The notes: generated by a model from the sequence alone, not told the origin. Counted from the stretch's first letter, positions 54,895-63,716 are shown. The stretch: DNA of 64,000 bases from Streptomyces sp. L2 (GCF_004124325.1 NZ_QBDT01000001.1:4712001-4776000); one strand, 5' to 3'. Numbers and translations: made by a program.

Positions 54895-55110
54895 ATGATG
54901 AACGCCCACGAGCTCGAGGCCGAGACCGCGGAGCTGCTGCCGGGCCGCGAGGCCCTCGGCCGGCTGAAGTTCAGCTTCGGCAAGTCGGTCAACGTCACCA
55001 AGCACGTCGCGAACATCTCCGCCCACAACGAGTCCGCCGCCCTGAACGACCACTCCGCGTGGTCCGTGGCCGACTCCGGCGCCGGCCAGACCATCAGCGT
55101 CAGCCAGTAA
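54895..55110 (+). CDS. Candidate precursor peptide 1 (71 aa)
   Basis: ATG 54895 follows GGGGGAAAC. The 71-residue peptide has an acidic N-terminus (NAHELEAETAELLPGRE), a central basic/Ser/Asn-rich segment (LKFSFGKSVNVTKHVANIS) and a variable C-terminus ending TISVSQ. It has no Cys, no signal peptide and no transmembrane helix. Residues 10-54 are almost identical to the next gene; the last 17 differ. That leader-constant, tail-variable pattern resembles RiPP precursors. It lies two genes upstream of the RRE-M50 protease. The nature of any modification is unknown. Confidence 0.7.
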   Translation: MMNAHELEAETAELLPGREALGRLKFSFGKSVNVTKHVANISAHNESAALNDHSAWSVADSGAGQTISVSQ

Positions 55111-55327
55111 CCCTCGCGCACCACCCCATCCGCACCACCACCACACCGAAAGGGAAACGAACATGAGCATGGACATGCGCGAGCTGGACGGCGAGACCGC
55201 GGAGCTGCTGCCGGGCCGTGAGGCCCTCGGCCGGCTGAAGTTCAGCTTCGGCAAGTCGGTCAACGTCACCAAGCACGTCGCGAACATCTCCGCCCACAAC
55301 GAGTCGGCCGCCCTGAACGACCACTCC
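54922..55327 (+). repeat. 135-bp direct duplication inside the twin peptide genes
   Basis: 54922-55056 and 55193-55327 are 135 bp each and differ at two positions by eye (C/T at the Arg codon in LPGRE and C/G in the Ser codon of HNESA). The ribosome-site context GGGAAACGAACATG is shared too. Such identity at silent sites implies recent duplication or gene conversion. Confidence 0.9.
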
Positions 55328-55381
55328 CTGTGGTCGGACGCCGAGTCGCAGGCCGTCCAGACGATCACCGTCAAGCAGTAA
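55163..55381 (+). CDS. Candidate precursor peptide 2 (72 aa)
   Basis: ATG 55163 follows GGGAAAC. The 72-residue peptide begins MSMDMRELDGETAELLPGRE and shares the LKFSFGKSVNVTKHVANIS and AHNESAALNDHS blocks with peptide 1. Its C-terminus differs (ending TITVKQ). No Cys and no export signal. The RRE-M50 protease gene begins 110 bp downstream. Alternative starts at 55169 and 55175 would trim two or four residues. Both peptides are probably expressed from the operator-controlled promoter upstream of peptide 1. Confidence 0.7.
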   Translation: MSMDMRELDGETAELLPGREALGRLKFSFGKSVNVTKHVANISAHNESAALNDHSLWSDAESQAVQTITVKQ

Positions 55382-55491
55382 CGGCACCACCGCGACGACG
55401 GCCGCCGGGGCGGTCCGCACCCGTCAGCGGTGCGGTCCGCCCCGGCGGCCCTTCCGGGGGGAAGCGGCGCCAAGGTGGGGGGAGACCACAG

Positions 55492-57435
55492 ATGACGGTG
55501 CTCGGAGACGGCACCACGACGCTCTACGACACCGGTCCGGTCCCCGGCCCCGGTGGCTGGCCGGTGACGTACGAGCAGGTGGCGACGGGCAGCCTGCCGG
55601 TCGTCGGAACACCGGCCGGACCGGTCCCGCGGCTCAGCGCGGGACTGCGGCTGCACGGCGAGTACCAGGGGTCGGGCTTCACCGACCCCCGCTACATCGC
55701 CCGTCGGGGGGACGGGCAGGTCGTGCAGCTGACCCGGCTGCTGTACCTGGTGGCGTCGTCCGTCGACGGCGTCCGCGACGTCGACACGATCGCCCACCGG
55801 GTCAGCGCCCGCTTCGGCCGTGAGGTCAGCGGCGAGAACATCCGCTACCTGGTCGAGAACAAGCTCGAACCACTCGGCGTCACCGTGCCCGAGGGCCAGG
55901 AGGACGACGAGGTCGACGCCCCGCGCTCCGACCTGCTGCTCGCCCTCAAGGGCCACCGGGTCGTGTTCGATGAACGCCGGACGGCCCGCATCGCCCGGGC
56001 CCTGGCCTGGCTGCACCGGCCTGCCGTCGTCACCGCCGTGCTGCTGACGGCCGTCGCCATGGACGTCTGGCTGTTCGGCTTCTTCGGCGCGATCGCCCCG
56101 GTCCTGGAAGTCCTCGACCAGCCGGTGCTGATCCTCATCGTCTTCGTCCTCACCGTGGCCTCGCTCGTGTTCCACGAGTTCGGACACGCCTCCGCCTGCC
56201 GCTACGGCGGCGGCCGGCCCGGCTGCATCGGCTGCGGGCTGTTCCTCATCTGGCCGTCGATGTACACCGACGTCACCGACGTCTACCGGATCTCCCGCGG
56301 CGGCCGGATCCGCACCGACCTGGGCGGCGTGTACTTCAACGTCGTCTTCATGCTGGCCATGGCCGGCGCCTACTTCGCCACCGGCGCGCAGTTCTTCCTG
56401 GCCGCCGTCTACCTCGGCCACTTCGAGATCCTGGAACAGCTGATGCCGGCCGTCCGGCTGGACGGCTACTACATCCTCGGCGACCTCGCCGGGGTGCCCG
56501 ACCTCTACGGCAAGATCAAACCGATCCTGCTCTCGCTCGCCCCCGGCGACAAGGGCCGGGCCGCGCGCACCCAGGTCGCCGGGCTGAAGAAGTCGGCGCG
56601 CGCCATCGTCGCCACCTGGGTGCTGACCATGGTGCCCCTGCTCGTCGGCGAACTCGGCTACGCCCTGTGGAACCTGCCGCGGATCCTCACCACCATGATC
56701 CGCTCGCTGACCGAGCAGGTCCTCGGCACCGGATCGGCGTTCCTGCACGGCCAGGTCGTCTCCGGGCTCGTCGGGGTGATCGGCACCGTCATGCTGCTGT
56801 GCCCGATGGCCGGTGTCGTCTACCTCTCCGTCAAGATCGGCGGCCGCCTGCTCAGGGCCGCCAAGCGCGCCACCACCGGCCGGCCCCGGCTGCAGGTGGC
56901 GCTCTGCGCGCTCGTCCTGGCCGGACTCTTCGGGCTCAGCTACGCCTGGGTGTCCGGGGTGACCCCGCGTCCCCTGCCGAAGAGGCCGCCGATCGCGCCG
57001 GTCCTGCAGCCCGGGGTGCCCACCCAGGAGCCTGCCACGGGCGGTACGACGACACCGGGGCCGGGCGGGGGAGGAGCCCCCGGCACCAGGGGCGGCGGGT
57101 CGGCCTCACCGTCGGCCGTACCCGGGGCGCCGGCGCCGACGGCGGGCCCGAGCGCGTCCGCCACGGCGTCGGGCAGCGCCTCGCCGTCCGCTCCGGCGCC
57201 GTCGGCCACGGCTCCGGCGTCCGGCAAGCCGGCCGGGAAGCCGTCCGGCGGCAAGTCCCACGGGACCGGCCCCGCCACGGGCGGGTCCGGCGGCCAGGAT
57301 CCGGCGCCGTCGGCCACCGCCACGGACCCCGGGGTGCCCGCCTCACCGACCCCGTCGGAGAGCGTGCCCGCGTCACCGACCGGGGAGCCGCCCTCCCCGA
57401 CCCCGGGCGACTCGGGCGCACCGGCGTCGTCCTGA
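55492..57435 (+). CDS. M50-type intramembrane metalloprotease with PqqD/RRE-like N-domain
   Basis: The 647-residue protein starts at ATG 55492 after GGGGGGAGA. Residues about 60-135 look like a PqqD-type RiPP recognition element (DPRYIARRGDGQVVQLTRLL, HRVSARFGREVSGENIRYLV). Six or more membrane helices follow. The zinc motif HEFGH is at 228-232, with a possible third ligand Asp near 324 (RLDGYYILGDL), as in peptide zinc metalloproteases of the YydH type. A cluster CRYGGGRPGCIGCG follows the zinc site. The C-terminal 160 residues are an extracytoplasmic Ala/Ser/Pro-rich tail. Likely substrates are the two upstream peptides. Confidence 0.82.
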   Translation: MTVLGDGTTTLYDTGPVPGPGGWPVTYEQVATGSLPVVGTPAGPVPRLSAGLRLHGEYQGSGFTDPRYIARRGDGQVVQLTRLLYLVASSVDGVRDVDTIAHRVSARFGREVSGENIRYLVENKLEPLGVTVPEGQEDDEVDAPRSDLLLALKGHRVVFDERRTARIARALAWLHRPAVVTAVLLTAVAMDVWLFGFFGAIAPVLEVLDQPVLILIVFVLTVASLVFHEFGHASACRYGGGRPGCIGCGLFLIWPSMYTDVTDVYRISRGGRIRTDLGGVYFNVVFMLAMAGAYFATGAQFFLAAVYLGHFEILEQLMPAVRLDGYYILGDLAGVPDLYGKIKPILLSLAPGDKGRAARTQVAGLKKSARAIVATWVLTMVPLLVGELGYALWNLPRILTTMIRSLTEQVLGTGSAFLHGQVVSGLVGVIGTVMLLCPMAGVVYLSVKIGGRLLRAAKRATTGRPRLQVALCALVLAGLFGLSYAWVSGVTPRPLPKRPPIAPVLQPGVPTQEPATGGTTTPGPGGGGAPGTRGGGSASPSAVPGAPAPTAGPSASATASGSASPSAPAPSATAPASGKPAGKPSGGKSHGTGPATGGSGGQDPAPSATATDPGVPASPTPSESVPASPTGEPPSPTPGDSGAPASS

Positions 57436-57593
57436 GCGGCCTGCTCGTCCTGCACGCCGGTTCACGCGCGTCGTCATGAGCGCCCGCGGGTCCCGAGCGC
57501 TCGCCTCGTCCTGGGGCGCCCGGCCCCGTCCCACCAGCCCCCTTCCACGACGGAGGGGGTTCCTGACCCGTTCCTGACCCACAAGGAGACTTC

Positions 57594-58277
57594 ATGAGCA
57601 GCCACCGCAAGGCACGCTCCCGCACCAATCCGATCTCCCAGCGCGCCCTCCGCCTGGGCCTGCTCGCCGCCGGTGTCGCCGGAGTGGCCACCGCCGTACC
57701 GGCACAGGCGGCGACCGGCACCGGCGTGTCCCACGCCGCCTTCGCCTCCGACCACGTGTTCAGCCACGCCGACCGGGCCCATCACACCCAGGCCAGGGAC
57801 TCCTTCACCGTCCGGCAGTTCGGCCAGGTGAACGCCACCGCCGTCCGCAACCAGGCCAACGCCGTCTCCGCGGGCTGCTCGGCCGACGACCACTGCCGTT
57901 CGGTCGCGCTGTCCTTCCAGATCGTCACGGTCGCCGGGGAGCACACGCACCTCAACGCCGTGAACCTCAGCGACGCCGCCAACAAGAAGTGCACCGGCTG
58001 CCAGACCCTGGCCGGCGCCTACCAGTTCGTCGTCTCCACACCCACCGCGTTCAGCCTCGACTCCGCGACCCGGCGGCGCCTGGACGACATCCACCACCGG
58101 CTGGACGCGCTCACCCGCTCCACCCTGCCGGCCGCCGAGCTGAAGACCCGCGTGGACGGACTCGCCGCCGAGGTCACCCAGGTGCTCGACAACGCCGTGG
58201 CGCACGCCCCGAAGGCGCCCGCCGGGAAGCCCGCCGTCACCCTGCACCGCCACCTGGACGGCTGGCCGGGCCACTGA
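57594..58277 (+). CDS. Secreted four-cysteine protein of the peptide locus
   Basis: ATG 57594 has AAGGAG upstream. The 227-residue product has a signal peptide (ALRLGLLAAGVAGVATAVPA, cleavage near AQAAT). The mature part has FTVRQFGQVNATAVRNQANA and four Cys (CSADDHC and CTGC, likely disulfides), followed by a helical region (LDDIHHRLDALTRSTLPAAE). I do not recognise a family. It is 158 bp after the protease gene on the same strand. It could be an immunity, receptor or partner protein; this is inference. Confidence 0.72.
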   Translation: MSSHRKARSRTNPISQRALRLGLLAAGVAGVATAVPAQAATGTGVSHAAFASDHVFSHADRAHHTQARDSFTVRQFGQVNATAVRNQANAVSAGCSADDHCRSVALSFQIVTVAGEHTHLNAVNLSDAANKKCTGCQTLAGAYQFVVSTPTAFSLDSATRRRLDDIHHRLDALTRSTLPAAELKTRVDGLAAEVTQVLDNAVAHAPKAPAGKPAVTLHRHLDGWPGH

Positions 58278-58503
58278 CCGAGCCACCGCCGTCCGACACG
58301 GCCGCCCGTCCGCCCGCGTCCCCCAGACGCGGGCGGGCGGGCGGCCTGCCGTGCGCCCACACCTGGCCGGGAACAAGATTTCCGTCGTAGCGTGGGGGCC
58401 GACCCGGCAGGGGAAAGATCCTCCTCAAGTAGCAGGACCGATCCTTTGCCAATCCATTACTCTTGAGCCAAGGTCCACACTCGGTGGCCCATGGAGGAGT
58501 GAA

Positions 58504-59412
58504 ATGAGGAGCAGTAACCCGGTCTTCTCGCGACGGGGGTTCAGCCGCGACAACGGCTACGCCGGCTTCAACACCGCACCGCAGGCCGGGTACGCACAGG
58601 GCAACCCGTACGCGCAGGGCAACCCGTTCGCACAGAACCCGCAGACCCAGAACCCGTACGGCCAGAACCCCTACGGGCAGAACCCGTACGCCCCGCAGGA
58701 CGCGCAGCACGGCACCGTGCCGCAGGCCCCGGCCACCACCGACCGGATGACGATGGACGACGTCGTCGTCCGTACGGCCATCACGCTCGGCACGGTCGCC
58801 GTCGGCGCCGTCGTCGCCTGGGCCGTACTGCCGGTGTCCAACACCAGCTTCGGGCTCGCCTTCGGCGCCGCGATCATCGCCATGGTCCTGGCGCTCGTGC
58901 AGAGCTTCAAGCGCACCCCGGTGCCCGCGCTGATCCTCGGATACGCCGCCTTCGAGGGCGTCTTCCTCGGCGTCATCAGCGAGATGTACAACAGCCGCTG
59001 GAGCGGCGCCCCGTTCCAGGCGGTCCTCGGCACCATGGCGGTCTCGGCCGCGACCCTGCTCGTCTACAAGGCCGGCTGGATCCGCGTCACCGCCCGGTAC
59101 GCCCGCATCGGCATGGCCATCGCCATCGCCTTCGTACTCGTCATGGCCGTCAACCTGCTGCTGGTCGCGTTCGGCGCCGCAGACGGCGGCGGCCTGCGCA
59201 GCTTCGGCCCGCTCGGCGCGCTCGTCGGCATCCTCGCGATCCTGATCGGCGCCTTCTTCCTGACGCTCGACTTCAAGCAGATCGAGGACGGCATCGCCTA
59301 CGGCGCCCCGCGCAACGAGTCCTGGCTCGCCGCGTTCGGCCTCACCCTGACCCTGGTGTGGATCTACGTGGAGATGCTGCGACTGGTGGCGATCTTCACC
59401 AACAACGACTAG
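58504..59412 (+). CDS. Bax inhibitor-1/YccA family membrane protein
   Basis: The 302-residue protein has a Gln/Asn/Pro/Tyr-rich cytoplasmic N-terminus made of NPYGQ/NPYAQ repeats (15-bp DNA repeats near 58590-58690). Seven membrane helices follow (from VVRTAITLGTVAVGAVVAWA to LAAFGLTLTLVWIYVEMLRL). The family is a putative calcium-leak or pH-sensing channel. The C-terminal LDFKQIEDGIAYGAP is characteristic. ATG 58504 has GGAGGAG upstream. Confidence 0.9.
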   Translation: MRSSNPVFSRRGFSRDNGYAGFNTAPQAGYAQGNPYAQGNPFAQNPQTQNPYGQNPYGQNPYAPQDAQHGTVPQAPATTDRMTMDDVVVRTAITLGTVAVGAVVAWAVLPVSNTSFGLAFGAAIIAMVLALVQSFKRTPVPALILGYAAFEGVFLGVISEMYNSRWSGAPFQAVLGTMAVSAATLLVYKAGWIRVTARYARIGMAIAIAFVLVMAVNLLLVAFGAADGGGLRSFGPLGALVGILAILIGAFFLTLDFKQIEDGIAYGAPRNESWLAAFGLTLTLVWIYVEMLRLVAIFTNND

Positions 59413-59433
59413 CACGGCCGCCGCGACGCGGAG

Positions 59434-59465
59434 GAGGGCCCCGGGTGTTCGCACCCGGGGCCCTC
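59434..59465 (+). terminator. UUCG-loop terminator after the Bax1-I gene
   Basis: GAGGGCCCCGGGTG (59434-59447) pairs perfectly over 14 bp with CACCCGGGGCCCTC (59452-59465) around a TTCG tetraloop. The convergent DUF4287 gene ends 31 bp beyond it. Confidence 0.9.
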
Positions 59466-59495
59466 TTCGTCGTAGGAGTGGTGCGGTGGTGCGCG

Positions 59496-59726
59496 CTAGA
59501 GCAGTTTGCGCGCGGCCCTCCTCAGGTCGTACTCGTGGACGATCGCCTTCGCGTGGCCGTACGCGAGGTTGTGCTCACTGCGGAGCCAGCTGACCTTCTC
59601 CTCGAAGCGGAAGAGTGCGGGACCTTCGTCGACGGTGCGCAGCCAGTCGGCGATGTCACGACCGGTGCAGTGCGGGATGCGGGCGAGCAGATTGCGATGG
59701 GTCTCCTCGGAGAAGACTTGGGACAT
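59496..59726 (-). CDS. DUF4287 protein
   Basis: The 76-residue cytoplasmic protein has FSEETHRNLLARIPHCTGRD, IADWLRTVDEGP and FEEKVSWLRSEHNLAYGHAK, which match the DUF4287 family of small helical proteins. ATG 59726 is chosen; longer frames upstream lack a ribosome site. The function is unknown. Confidence 0.8.
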   Translation of the reverse strand: MSQVFSEETHRNLLARIPHCTGRDIADWLRTVDEGPALFRFEEKVSWLRSEHNLAYGHAKAIVHEYDLRRAARKLL

Positions 59727-59831
59727 CGGCGCCTCCGAATGGGAAAGGGATGTAAGCCGGTCCTTCACGCCACGGTGCCTGAGCGGCCGCGCGTTGGCAA
59801 CAGTCCCGCCCCGACGCGTTACGCTCACCGC

Positions 59832-60143
59832 GTGGTTGATACGACGCCCCTGACCCGAGCGGTGGATCACTTCGCGGACCGGTTGCGTGCGGCACCCCAG
59901 AGTCGCTTGCAGCGAAGCGGAGCCGCGGAGGCTCTGGCGCTGGCCCGGGAGTTGGCCCGGTGGGCCCAGCGGATCGAGGAGCCGGCGCGGGAGCCGCGGG
60001 AGATGCCGGATGCGGGGATGTTCGCCGCCGCGGACCAAGTGATGGTCGCCGGACATGACTTGGCGGTTGTCCTGGGGACGGACAGCGAGGTCGCCGAGGC
60101 GGTTCGGGTGGTGGAGGCTGCGCGGGAGCGGGCGGGGGTTTGA
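59832..60143 (+). CDS. Small helical protein of unknown function
   Basis: The 103-residue protein starts at GTG 59832 without a clear ribosome site, perhaps leaderless. It is Ala/Arg/Glu-rich (VDHFADRLRAAPQSRLQRSG, ALARELARWAQRIEEPARE) and predicted helical. It diverges from the DUF4287 gene across 105 bp. I do not recognise it; codon bias supports coding. Confidence 0.6.
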   Translation: MVDTTPLTRAVDHFADRLRAAPQSRLQRSGAAEALALARELARWAQRIEEPAREPREMPDAGMFAAADQVMVAGHDLAVVLGTDSEVAEAVRVVEAARERAGV

Positions 60144-60164
60144 GGGCGTCGCACGAGGGGCGGT

Positions 60165-60240
60165 GCGTTGTGGCTTGTCGCGCCCACGCGGCGGAGCCGC
60201 ACATCGATACAGCCCCGCGCCCCTTAAGGGGCGCTGCAGT
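60165..60240. repeat. Streptomyces-type intergenic repeat with GCGCCCCTTAAGGGGCGC palindrome
   Basis: The block ends with the perfect 18-bp palindrome GCGCCCCTTAAGGGGCGC (60217-60234), preceded by ACAGCCCC and, further 5', by GTGGCTTGTCGCGCCCACGC and GGCGGAGCCGCACATCGA. Sequences of this form recur between genes in many Streptomyces (recalled, not searched). It may terminate the short gene upstream and the minus-strand gene downstream. Confidence 0.7.
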
Positions 60241-60258
60241 CGGCCGGCGCTATCAGTC

Positions 60259-61047
60259 CTACACGGACGCGATGACCCGGTCCGCCAGGATGTAGATCAT
60301 GTCCTCGCCGCAGGCGAAGGTGAGGGTGTAGGCGCCGGAGATGCCTGAGCCGCCCAGGAGGTAGGGGGTGTCGCCGGACTTGACCGCCGAGGCCAGGCGT
60401 TCCGCGGTCTCGCGGTGGCCCGGGGTCATGCAGAGGGTGGTGCCGTCGGCGAAGACGTAGACGTCGAGGGTGCCGAGCGGACCGGGACGGACGTCGGAGA
60501 GCTCCACGCGGTCGGTGGCGAGCTGCTCCAGTGCGGTCACGGTGCGCTCGTGCTCGTTCACGGCCGGCGACTGCACCGGGACGAAGTCCGGGTGGGAGGG
60601 GTGGCGGCGCCGGGCGGCGGCCAGCTCCGGGGAGTCGCCGGCGAACTCGTCGGCCTCGGCGGCCTGCTCGGTGACCGGCTCCAGGCCGATGAAGTCGGCC
60701 TGCCGGGGCAGGAACAGGTCGGCCTCGGGAAGGCCCAGCAGCGTGGGGGCGTCGGAGGCGTCACGGGTCTCCTGGGCGGCCCAGAAGGCGCGTGCCTCGG
60801 CCAGCTCGCGCTCCCGCTCCTCCGCGAGCGCCTCGGCCACGGCCGCGCGTATCTCCTCGGTGTCGGACGTGGTGCGGGCGGCGGGCAGCAGGGCCCGCAT
60901 GGCGGCGGCCTGGTTCTCGGCGAGCTGGCTCTGCAGCTCCGCGAGCTGACGGCGCAGCTTCAGAACGGTGCGCAGAACGGCGACGCCCACGGCGCCCGTG
61001 GCGGCCGTGGTGAGCAGCAGGGCGATCGGCATGGCGCTCACTGACAT
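60259..61047 (-). CDS. Membrane-anchored protein with coiled coil
   Basis: The 262-residue protein has one N-terminal helix (IALLLTTAATGAVGVAVLRT) and a coiled coil (LRRQLAELQSQLAENQAAAM, LAEERERELAEARAFW). An acidic middle leads to a C-terminal globular domain of about 100 residues (ERTVTALEQLATDRVELSDV, YVFADGTTLCMTPGHRE, YLLGGSGISGAYTLTFACGE). I do not recognise the family. ATG 61047. The 268-bp upstream region has the terminator at 61238 and presumably its promoter. Confidence 0.7.
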   Translation of the reverse strand: MSVSAMPIALLLTTAATGAVGVAVLRTVLKLRRQLAELQSQLAENQAAAMRALLPAARTTSDTEEIRAAVAEALAEERERELAEARAFWAAQETRDASDAPTLLGLPEADLFLPRQADFIGLEPVTEQAAEADEFAGDSPELAAARRRHPSHPDFVPVQSPAVNEHERTVTALEQLATDRVELSDVRPGPLGTLDVYVFADGTTLCMTPGHRETAERLASAVKSGDTPYLLGGSGISGAYTLTFACGEDMIYILADRVIASV

Positions 61048-61237
61048 ACTCCCAGGTTCAAAGTCGACCCCCGACTTCCTACATCAGCTTGAAGGGTGGA
61101 CTAACCAGCTGTCAGTGCGTAACGTCACGAATCGGACAGGGCTTTGGCCTTGATGTTTATCGTGGAACCGCTCTGACCTGCATGGATGTATCCGCCGAGG
61201 GATATAGGTCACATCCTGAGGACGACTGAATCACGAA

Positions 61238-61280
61238 ATGGCCCGGAACCCTGGGGTTTCCCGGGTTCCGGGCCGTTTTC
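61238..61280. terminator. Strong bidirectional terminator near the thiolase gene end
   Basis: GGCCCGGAACCC (61240-61251) pairs perfectly over 12 bp with GGGTTCCGGGCC (61263-61274), followed on the plus strand by GTTTTC. On the minus strand it lies 42 bp beyond the thiolase stop. Confidence 0.85.
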
Positions 61281-61315
61281 TGACGTAGCGTGTACGGCTC
61301 GCTACTGACGGTGGA

Positions 61316-62536
61316 TCAACTGAGGCGCTCGATGACCATCGCCATGCCCTGGCCGCCGCCGACGCACATCGTCTCCAGACCGAACTGCTTGTCGTGGAAC
61401 TGGAGCGAGTTGATCAGCGTGCCGGTGATGCGGGCGCCGGTCATGCCGAAGGGGTGGCCGACGGCGATGGCGCCGCCGTTGACGTTCAGCCGGTCCAGGT
61501 CGATGCCGAGGTCCTGGTAGGACGGGATGACCTGGGCGGCGAACGCCTCGTTGATCTCGACGAGGTCGATGTCGCCGACGGACAGCCCGGCCCGCTTCAG
61601 CGCCTGCTTGCTCGCCTCGACCGGGCCGAGGCCCATGATCTCGGGGGAGAGGCCGGAGACGCCGGTGGACACGATCCGGGCGAGCGGCGTCAGGCCGAGC
61701 TCGCGGGCCTTGGTGTCGGACATGATGACGAGCGCGGCGGCGCCGTCGTTCAGGGGGCAGCAGTTGGCGGCCGTGACCAGGCCGTCGGGGCGGAACACCG
61801 GCTTCAGCCCGGCCACGCCCTCCATGGTCACGCCGGCGCGCGGGCCGTCGTCCTCCGAGACGACCGTGCCGTCCGGCAGCGTCACCGGGGTGATCTCGCG
61901 CTCCCAGAAGCCGTTCTTGATGGCCTGCTCGGCGAGGTTCTGCGAGCGGACGCCGAACTCGTCCATCTCCTGGCGGCTGATGCCCTTCCAGCGGGCCAGG
62001 TTCTCGGCGGTCTGGCCCATCGCGATGTAGGCGTCGGGCAGCAGGCCGTCCTCGCGCGGGTCGTGCCAGGTCGAGCCCTCGGACCCGGCGACGGCGGCGG
62101 TACGCGCCTCCGCCTCGGCGAACAGCGGGTTGTGCGTGTCCGGGAGGCCGTCGGAGCTGCCCTTGCCGAACCGCGAGACGGTCTCCACACCGGCCGAGAT
62201 GAAGACGTCGCCCTCACCGGCCTTGATGGCGTGGAGGGCCATGCGGGAGGTCTGCAGGGAGGAGGAGCAGTACCGGGTGATGGTGCAGCCCGGCAGGTGG
62301 TCCATGCCCATCTGCACGGCGACGATCCGGCCCAGGTTGTGGCCCTGCTCGCCGCCGGGGAGGCCGCAGCCCAGCATCAGGTCGTCGATGTCCCGCGGGT
62401 CGAGCTCGGGGACCTTGGCGAGCGCCGCCTGGACGATGGTCGCGGTCAGGTCGTCGGGGCGCAGGTCCTTGAGGGAACCCTTGCCGGCGCGGCCGATGGG
62501 GGAGCGGGCGGTCGAGACGATGACGGCTTCGGGCAT
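61316..62536 (-). CDS. Acetyl-CoA acetyltransferase (thiolase)
   Basis: The 406-residue enzyme condenses or cleaves acyl-CoA chains. It has the nucleophile Cys in TRYCSSSLQTSRMAL, MGQTAENLA, NCCPLNDGAAALVIM, the GGAIAVGHPFGMTGAR His motif, and the final Cys in ETMCVGGGQGMAMVIE. ATG 62536 has GGAG upstream; GTG 62539 is one codon longer. It is monocistronic. Whether it is degradative or biosynthetic cannot be decided. Confidence 0.94.
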   Translation of the reverse strand: MPEAVIVSTARSPIGRAGKGSLKDLRPDDLTATIVQAALAKVPELDPRDIDDLMLGCGLPGGEQGHNLGRIVAVQMGMDHLPGCTITRYCSSSLQTSRMALHAIKAGEGDVFISAGVETVSRFGKGSSDGLPDTHNPLFAEAEARTAAVAGSEGSTWHDPREDGLLPDAYIAMGQTAENLARWKGISRQEMDEFGVRSQNLAEQAIKNGFWEREITPVTLPDGTVVSEDDGPRAGVTMEGVAGLKPVFRPDGLVTAANCCPLNDGAAALVIMSDTKARELGLTPLARIVSTGVSGLSPEIMGLGPVEASKQALKRAGLSVGDIDLVEINEAFAAQVIPSYQDLGIDLDRLNVNGGAIAVGHPFGMTGARITGTLINSLQFHDKQFGLETMCVGGGQGMAMVIERLS

Positions 62537-62696
62537 CACGGCTCCAGAGGGAAGATTGCAGGGCCGGTTGGGAAATTACCCGCCCGTACGGGAGAGGTCA
62601 TCCGTGTCGCGGTGTGACGCTGACCGCAATTTACTAAGCGCTTGCTTTGCGCGTCCCTCGCGGGCCCGGTCGCCGGGTCCTCGTCTGGCCCGGTCC

Positions 62697-63716
62697 TCAG
62701 GGCGACGGCGCCGCCGGTTCGGCCTCCGGGACCCGGCGCCGGCGCCGCCGCTTGAGCAGCGCCCAGGGGCCGCGCGGCCCCGTCGGCATCGCCGCCGTGA
62801 CCTCCGTGCCCGCCTCCGACGCCGCCTCCGCGGCGGCGCGGGCCACCGGCAGGAACCCCTCGCGGCGGAACACGTCCGGCCGCTCCTCCTCGGCCGGCCA
62901 CAGCCCCAGCGCCGCGCACACCGTCGGCAGGACGGCCATCGCGGCGGTCGCGTACCCCTCCGCCGAGGGGTGGTAGTTGTCCGGCCCGAACAGCTCCCGC
63001 GGATTCGCCTCGAACTCCGGGCCCAGCAGATCGCCGAGGGACACCGTTCGTCCCCCCTGCTCCACCACCCCGATCGTCTGCGCCGCCGCCAACTGCCGCG
63101 AGGTCCGCCGGGCCAGCCAGCGCAGCGGCTGCTGCACCGGCTCGATGGTGCCGAGATCGGGGCAGGTGCCGACCACCACCTCCGCACCGGCCGTGCGCAG
63201 CCGTCGTACCGCCGCCGACAGGTGCCGTACCGAACGGGTCGGCGGCATCCGGTGGGTCACGTCGTTCGCCCCGACCATGATCACGCAGATGTCGGGGACG
63301 GGCGTCGGCGCCGCGAGGGCCAGCGCCACCTGCCGGTCCAGGTCGTCCGACTGGGCCCCCGGCAGCGCCACGTTCCGCAGCTCCACCGGCCGCTCCGCCA
63401 CCGCCGCGAGACCCGACGCCAGCAGCGCCCCCGGGGTCTGCCCGGACCGGTGCACCCCCTGCCCGGCGGCCGTGGAGTCGCCCAGCATGGTCAGCCGGAG
63501 GGGAGGTTCGCCGGGGATGTCGTACGCGTGGCCGTACACCCCGTCGGCGACCGGCACCCGCCCGCCGCTGCCGTTGCCCACATGGCGCCGGGCCAGCCGC
63601 ACCTCGGCCAGCAGCAGACCCACGGCGGCCGCACCGACCAGCCCCGCCCCGCCACCGCCGTACGCCGCCCCGGCCGCGATACGCCGGGCCACTCTCGCCC
63701 TCGACATGCTCGTCAT
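62697..63716 (-). CDS. SGNH/GDSL hydrolase with N-terminal anchor
   Basis: The 339-residue protein has a basic N-terminus and one hydrophobic helix (AGAAYGGGGAGLVGAAAVGL). The SGNH esterase blocks follow: MLGDSTAAGQGV with nucleophile Ser, NVALPGAQSDDL, VGANDVTH, and DNYHPSAEGYATAA with Asp/His. The C-terminus is a basic tail. ATG 63716 with GAGGAGG upstream is chosen over the longer frame. The substrate is unknown; the enzyme probably works outside the membrane. It is divergent from cystathionine beta-synthase. Confidence 0.88.
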   Translation of the reverse strand: MTSMSRARVARRIAAGAAYGGGGAGLVGAAAVGLLLAEVRLARRHVGNGSGGRVPVADGVYGHAYDIPGEPPLRLTMLGDSTAAGQGVHRSGQTPGALLASGLAAVAERPVELRNVALPGAQSDDLDRQVALALAAPTPVPDICVIMVGANDVTHRMPPTRSVRHLSAAVRRLRTAGAEVVVGTCPDLGTIEPVQQPLRWLARRTSRQLAAAQTIGVVEQGGRTVSLGDLLGPEFEANPRELFGPDNYHPSAEGYATAAMAVLPTVCAALGLWPAEEERPDVFRREGFLPVARAAAEAASEAGTEVTAAMPTGPRGPWALLKRRRRRRVPEAEPAAPSP

